Assembly: GCA_031288745.1 (NCBI GenBank) | Contig: JAITQT010000376.1 | Coordinates: forward strand, 1 to 6,888 | Reading direction: 5' to 3' | Source: Deltaproteobacteria bacterium | Lineage (GTDB): Bacteria > Desulfobacterota > Desulfarculia > Adiutricales > Adiutricaceae | Length of the DNA: 6,888 nt | Shown here: positions 5,703-6,888 of the stretch, piece by piece | Layout: each line of letters opens with the position of its first letter | Position numbering within the stretch: the first letter of the stretch is position 1 | Notes under the pieces: generated by a model | What the model saw: only the letters and a program-made list of their open reading frames with translations | Told to the model about the DNA's origin: nothing | Database searches by the model: none | Program-made: the position numbers and the translations under genes

Positions 5703-6581
5703 CCAATCACTTACGATTACTACCGCCTACTCCAGGTCGAGCCTGAAGCTGACGAAATTACGCTTAAAAAGGCCTACCGCCGCTTGGCCGTTATCTGGCA
5801 TCCCGACCGCAACCCTGGCTCGAGCGTGGCCGAAGAGCGCTTTAAAGCAATCGCTGAGGCTTACGCCGTCCTTAGCGATCCTAAAAAACGAAAGCGCTAT
5901 GATAATTTGGGGCCAGAAGCCTTCTCAGAAGAATTTTCCACCGCTGACATTTTTCAGGGCTTCGATCTAAGCGATCTGTTTCAAGAGTTCGGCCTAGCGC
6001 CGATTAAAGAGACGCTATTTAAGACTTTAGAGCTTGAGCCAAGCGGCGCAGAATCGACTCGACCCTATCAAGATTTTTTTGCTAAATTCGGTCAGAAGAG
6101 CGAGCCCAAGAAAAAAAGAAGCGCTCCTTCGTCGGCCTTGGAAATCGTCCTGGCCGTAAGTTTAAAAGAAGCCGTCTTCGGGGCCATTAAAACGGTCGCT
6201 TTTAACCAGAGTACCGAGGTGATTAAAGTCGCTATCACGGTACCCCCTGGGGCCAAAGAAGGTCAAAAAATAAAAGTCCCCAGGCGAGGCCCAGGGTCGG
6301 AGAATTTAACGGTTTGCCTAAACGTGAGGCCCGAGCCGAACTTTAGAATCTTGGGCCAAGACTTAATGACCACGGTCTTAATTTCTAAAAGCGAACTTAA
6401 AAGAGGCTGCCGGCCCATTATAACCACTTTAGACGGTCAAAGCCTTAAGCTAACCGTCCCACCCGCAACAGCCCCGGGGGCCAGACTTAAGGCCGCCGGA
6501 CACGGTGTTCCGGGCCTAGACGGCCGTAGGGGTAACCTCATAGTTACTATACTAGAAAAGCGCGTAGCCGGGGCCGGCTAA
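5700..6581 (+). CDS. Class B (CbpA/DnaJ-like) J-domain co-chaperone without zinc finger
   Basis: J-domain proteins stimulate the ATPase of DnaK/Hsp70 and hand it clients, in the cytoplasm. The 293-residue product begins with a complete J-domain (about 4-70): YDYYRLL, the basic helix LKKAYRRLAVIW, the essential HPD at 34-36, and ERFKAIAEAYAVLSDPKKRKRYD. A linker (71-145) is poor in glycine but has two similar motifs, DIFQGF and DLFQEF, recalling the DIF motifs of DnaJ-type G/F regions. Two C-terminal client-binding domains follow (about 147-212 and 217-288), with VPPGAKEGQKIKVPRRGPG and LTVPPATAPGARLKAAGHG. There are no CxxCxGxG repeats, so it is class B like CbpA (about 306 residues) rather than full DnaJ. 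The start is TTG with a strong AAGGAG. No dnaK, grpE or hspR is adjacent; its partner here is a PH-domain membrane protein. Confidence 0.92.
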   Translation: MPITYDYYRLLQVEPEADEITLKKAYRRLAVIWHPDRNPGSSVAEERFKAIAEAYAVLSDPKKRKRYDNLGPEAFSEEFSTADIFQGFDLSDLFQEFGLAPIKETLFKTLELEPSGAESTRPYQDFFAKFGQKSEPKKKRSAPSSALEIVLAVSLKEAVFGAIKTVAFNQSTEVIKVAITVPPGAKEGQKIKVPRRGPGSENLTVCLNVRPEPNFRILGQDLMTTVLISKSELKRGCRPIITTLDGQSLKLTVPPATAPGARLKAAGHGVPGLDGRRGNLIVTILEKRVAGAG

Positions 6582-6656
6582 AAGACTTAGCCCCAAGGAA
6601 AAATCAAAAAAATCTTTATCATTACTTTAGACTTATAACCTAAGATTACAAATAAG

Positions 6657-6776
6657 GTAACCGTTCACCAAGTCTTTTTTTCCCCACGTTGCGGCTGGTA
6701 GCGACTTTCGAGTTGTAAATAAGTTTTAGCATACCCTTAAGTTCTTAACATTAGTTCTTTTAACGTTTCTACTTAG
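6657..6776 (-). repeat. Right arm of the 120-bp near-perfect inverted repeat
   Basis: This is the inverted copy of 4949-5068, matching 117 of 120 bases without gaps. It lies 75 bp after the J-protein stop. Together the arms enclose the PH-domain/J-protein gene pair in a block of 1828 bp, with 1588 bp between the inner ends. The flanks outside the arms share no obvious direct repeat, so I see no target-site duplication. The inner end again carries CGTTCAC (6662-6668). Confidence 0.92.
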
Positions 6777-6806
6777 TCGCCACTAAAAAAGTCGCAAAAA
6801 ATTTTT

Positions 6807-6849
6807 AAAAATTTAAAGGAACCCGCCGCGGCAGACTTTAAAATTTTTT
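6807..6849. terminator. AT-rich hairpin with GC-rich loop, possibly a two-way terminator
   Basis: AAAAATTTAAAG (6807-6818) can pair with CTTTAAAATTTTT (6836-6848) in about a 12-bp stem with one bulged base. The 17-base loop contains CCGCGG. The A/T-rich flanks give a T run on either strand, as in a bidirectional terminator, but the GC is in the loop rather than the stem, which is atypical. Confidence 0.25.
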
Positions 6850-6888
6850 CAAAATCAGCCGTCTTTATAAATTATTAAATTTTAGCAT

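Larger units (their letters stand above)
6582..6888. other. Gene-free 3' region, AT-rich beyond the repeat arm
   Basis: No gene is seen after the J-protein stop. The first 75 bases have no strong intrinsic terminator. The right inverted-repeat arm follows, then about 110 bases of very AT-rich sequence with a short GC island (CCCGCCGCGGC at 6822-6832). The last bases, TTTTAGCAT, repeat a string found in the right arm at 6724-6732, so another repeat copy may begin here. Confidence 0.5.

Overview
The window looks like a piece of a bacterial chromosome, probably from the Desulfobacterota / former Deltaproteobacteria. That placement is an inference. It rests on tsaE directly followed by a two-ACT-domain aspartate kinase, an order I recall from Geobacter- and Desulfovibrio-type genomes, and on the moderate GC of the coding parts. 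About 30% of the window is intergenic, with gene debris and inverted repeats, as in a genome undergoing reduction or invasion by small repeats (for example a host-associated lineage). TTG starts are frequent and backed by good Shine-Dalgarno sites.

Layout. Positions 1-649 (minus) hold the start of a polytopic membrane protein running off the left edge. Its frame is broken at an A7 run, and its first half lies in a very AT-rich island. Positions 660-1699 contain no convincing gene; they hold a roughly 245-bp segment bounded by imperfect inverted repeats and two ambiguous short reading frames. Positions 1700-3509 (plus) are a tight two-gene unit, tsaE and lysC. Positions 3557-4417 (minus) encode an unrecognised protein with one N-terminal membrane anchor, convergent with lysC and preceded by a good sigma70-type promoter. 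Positions 4473-5212 hold a coding remnant, two tandem 18-bp palindromes and the left arm of a long inverted repeat. Positions 5213-6581 (plus) are a two-gene unit: a small bacterial PH-domain membrane protein and a zinc-finger-less DnaJ/CbpA-type co-chaperone. Positions 6582-6888 carry the right arm and an AT-rich hairpin.

How it fits together. TsaE (tRNA t6A synthesis) and LysC (first step of the aspartate amino-acid family) are housekeeping genes. The PH-domain/J-protein pair is the most distinctive part: it is enclosed by 120-bp inverted repeats that match at 117 of 120 positions without gaps, so the 1.8-kb block could invert by recombination. A heptamer, CGTTCAC, occurs eight times, every time between genes, including in both repeat arms and in the tandem palindromes. 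I recognise no known defence, CRISPR, phage or secretion system here.
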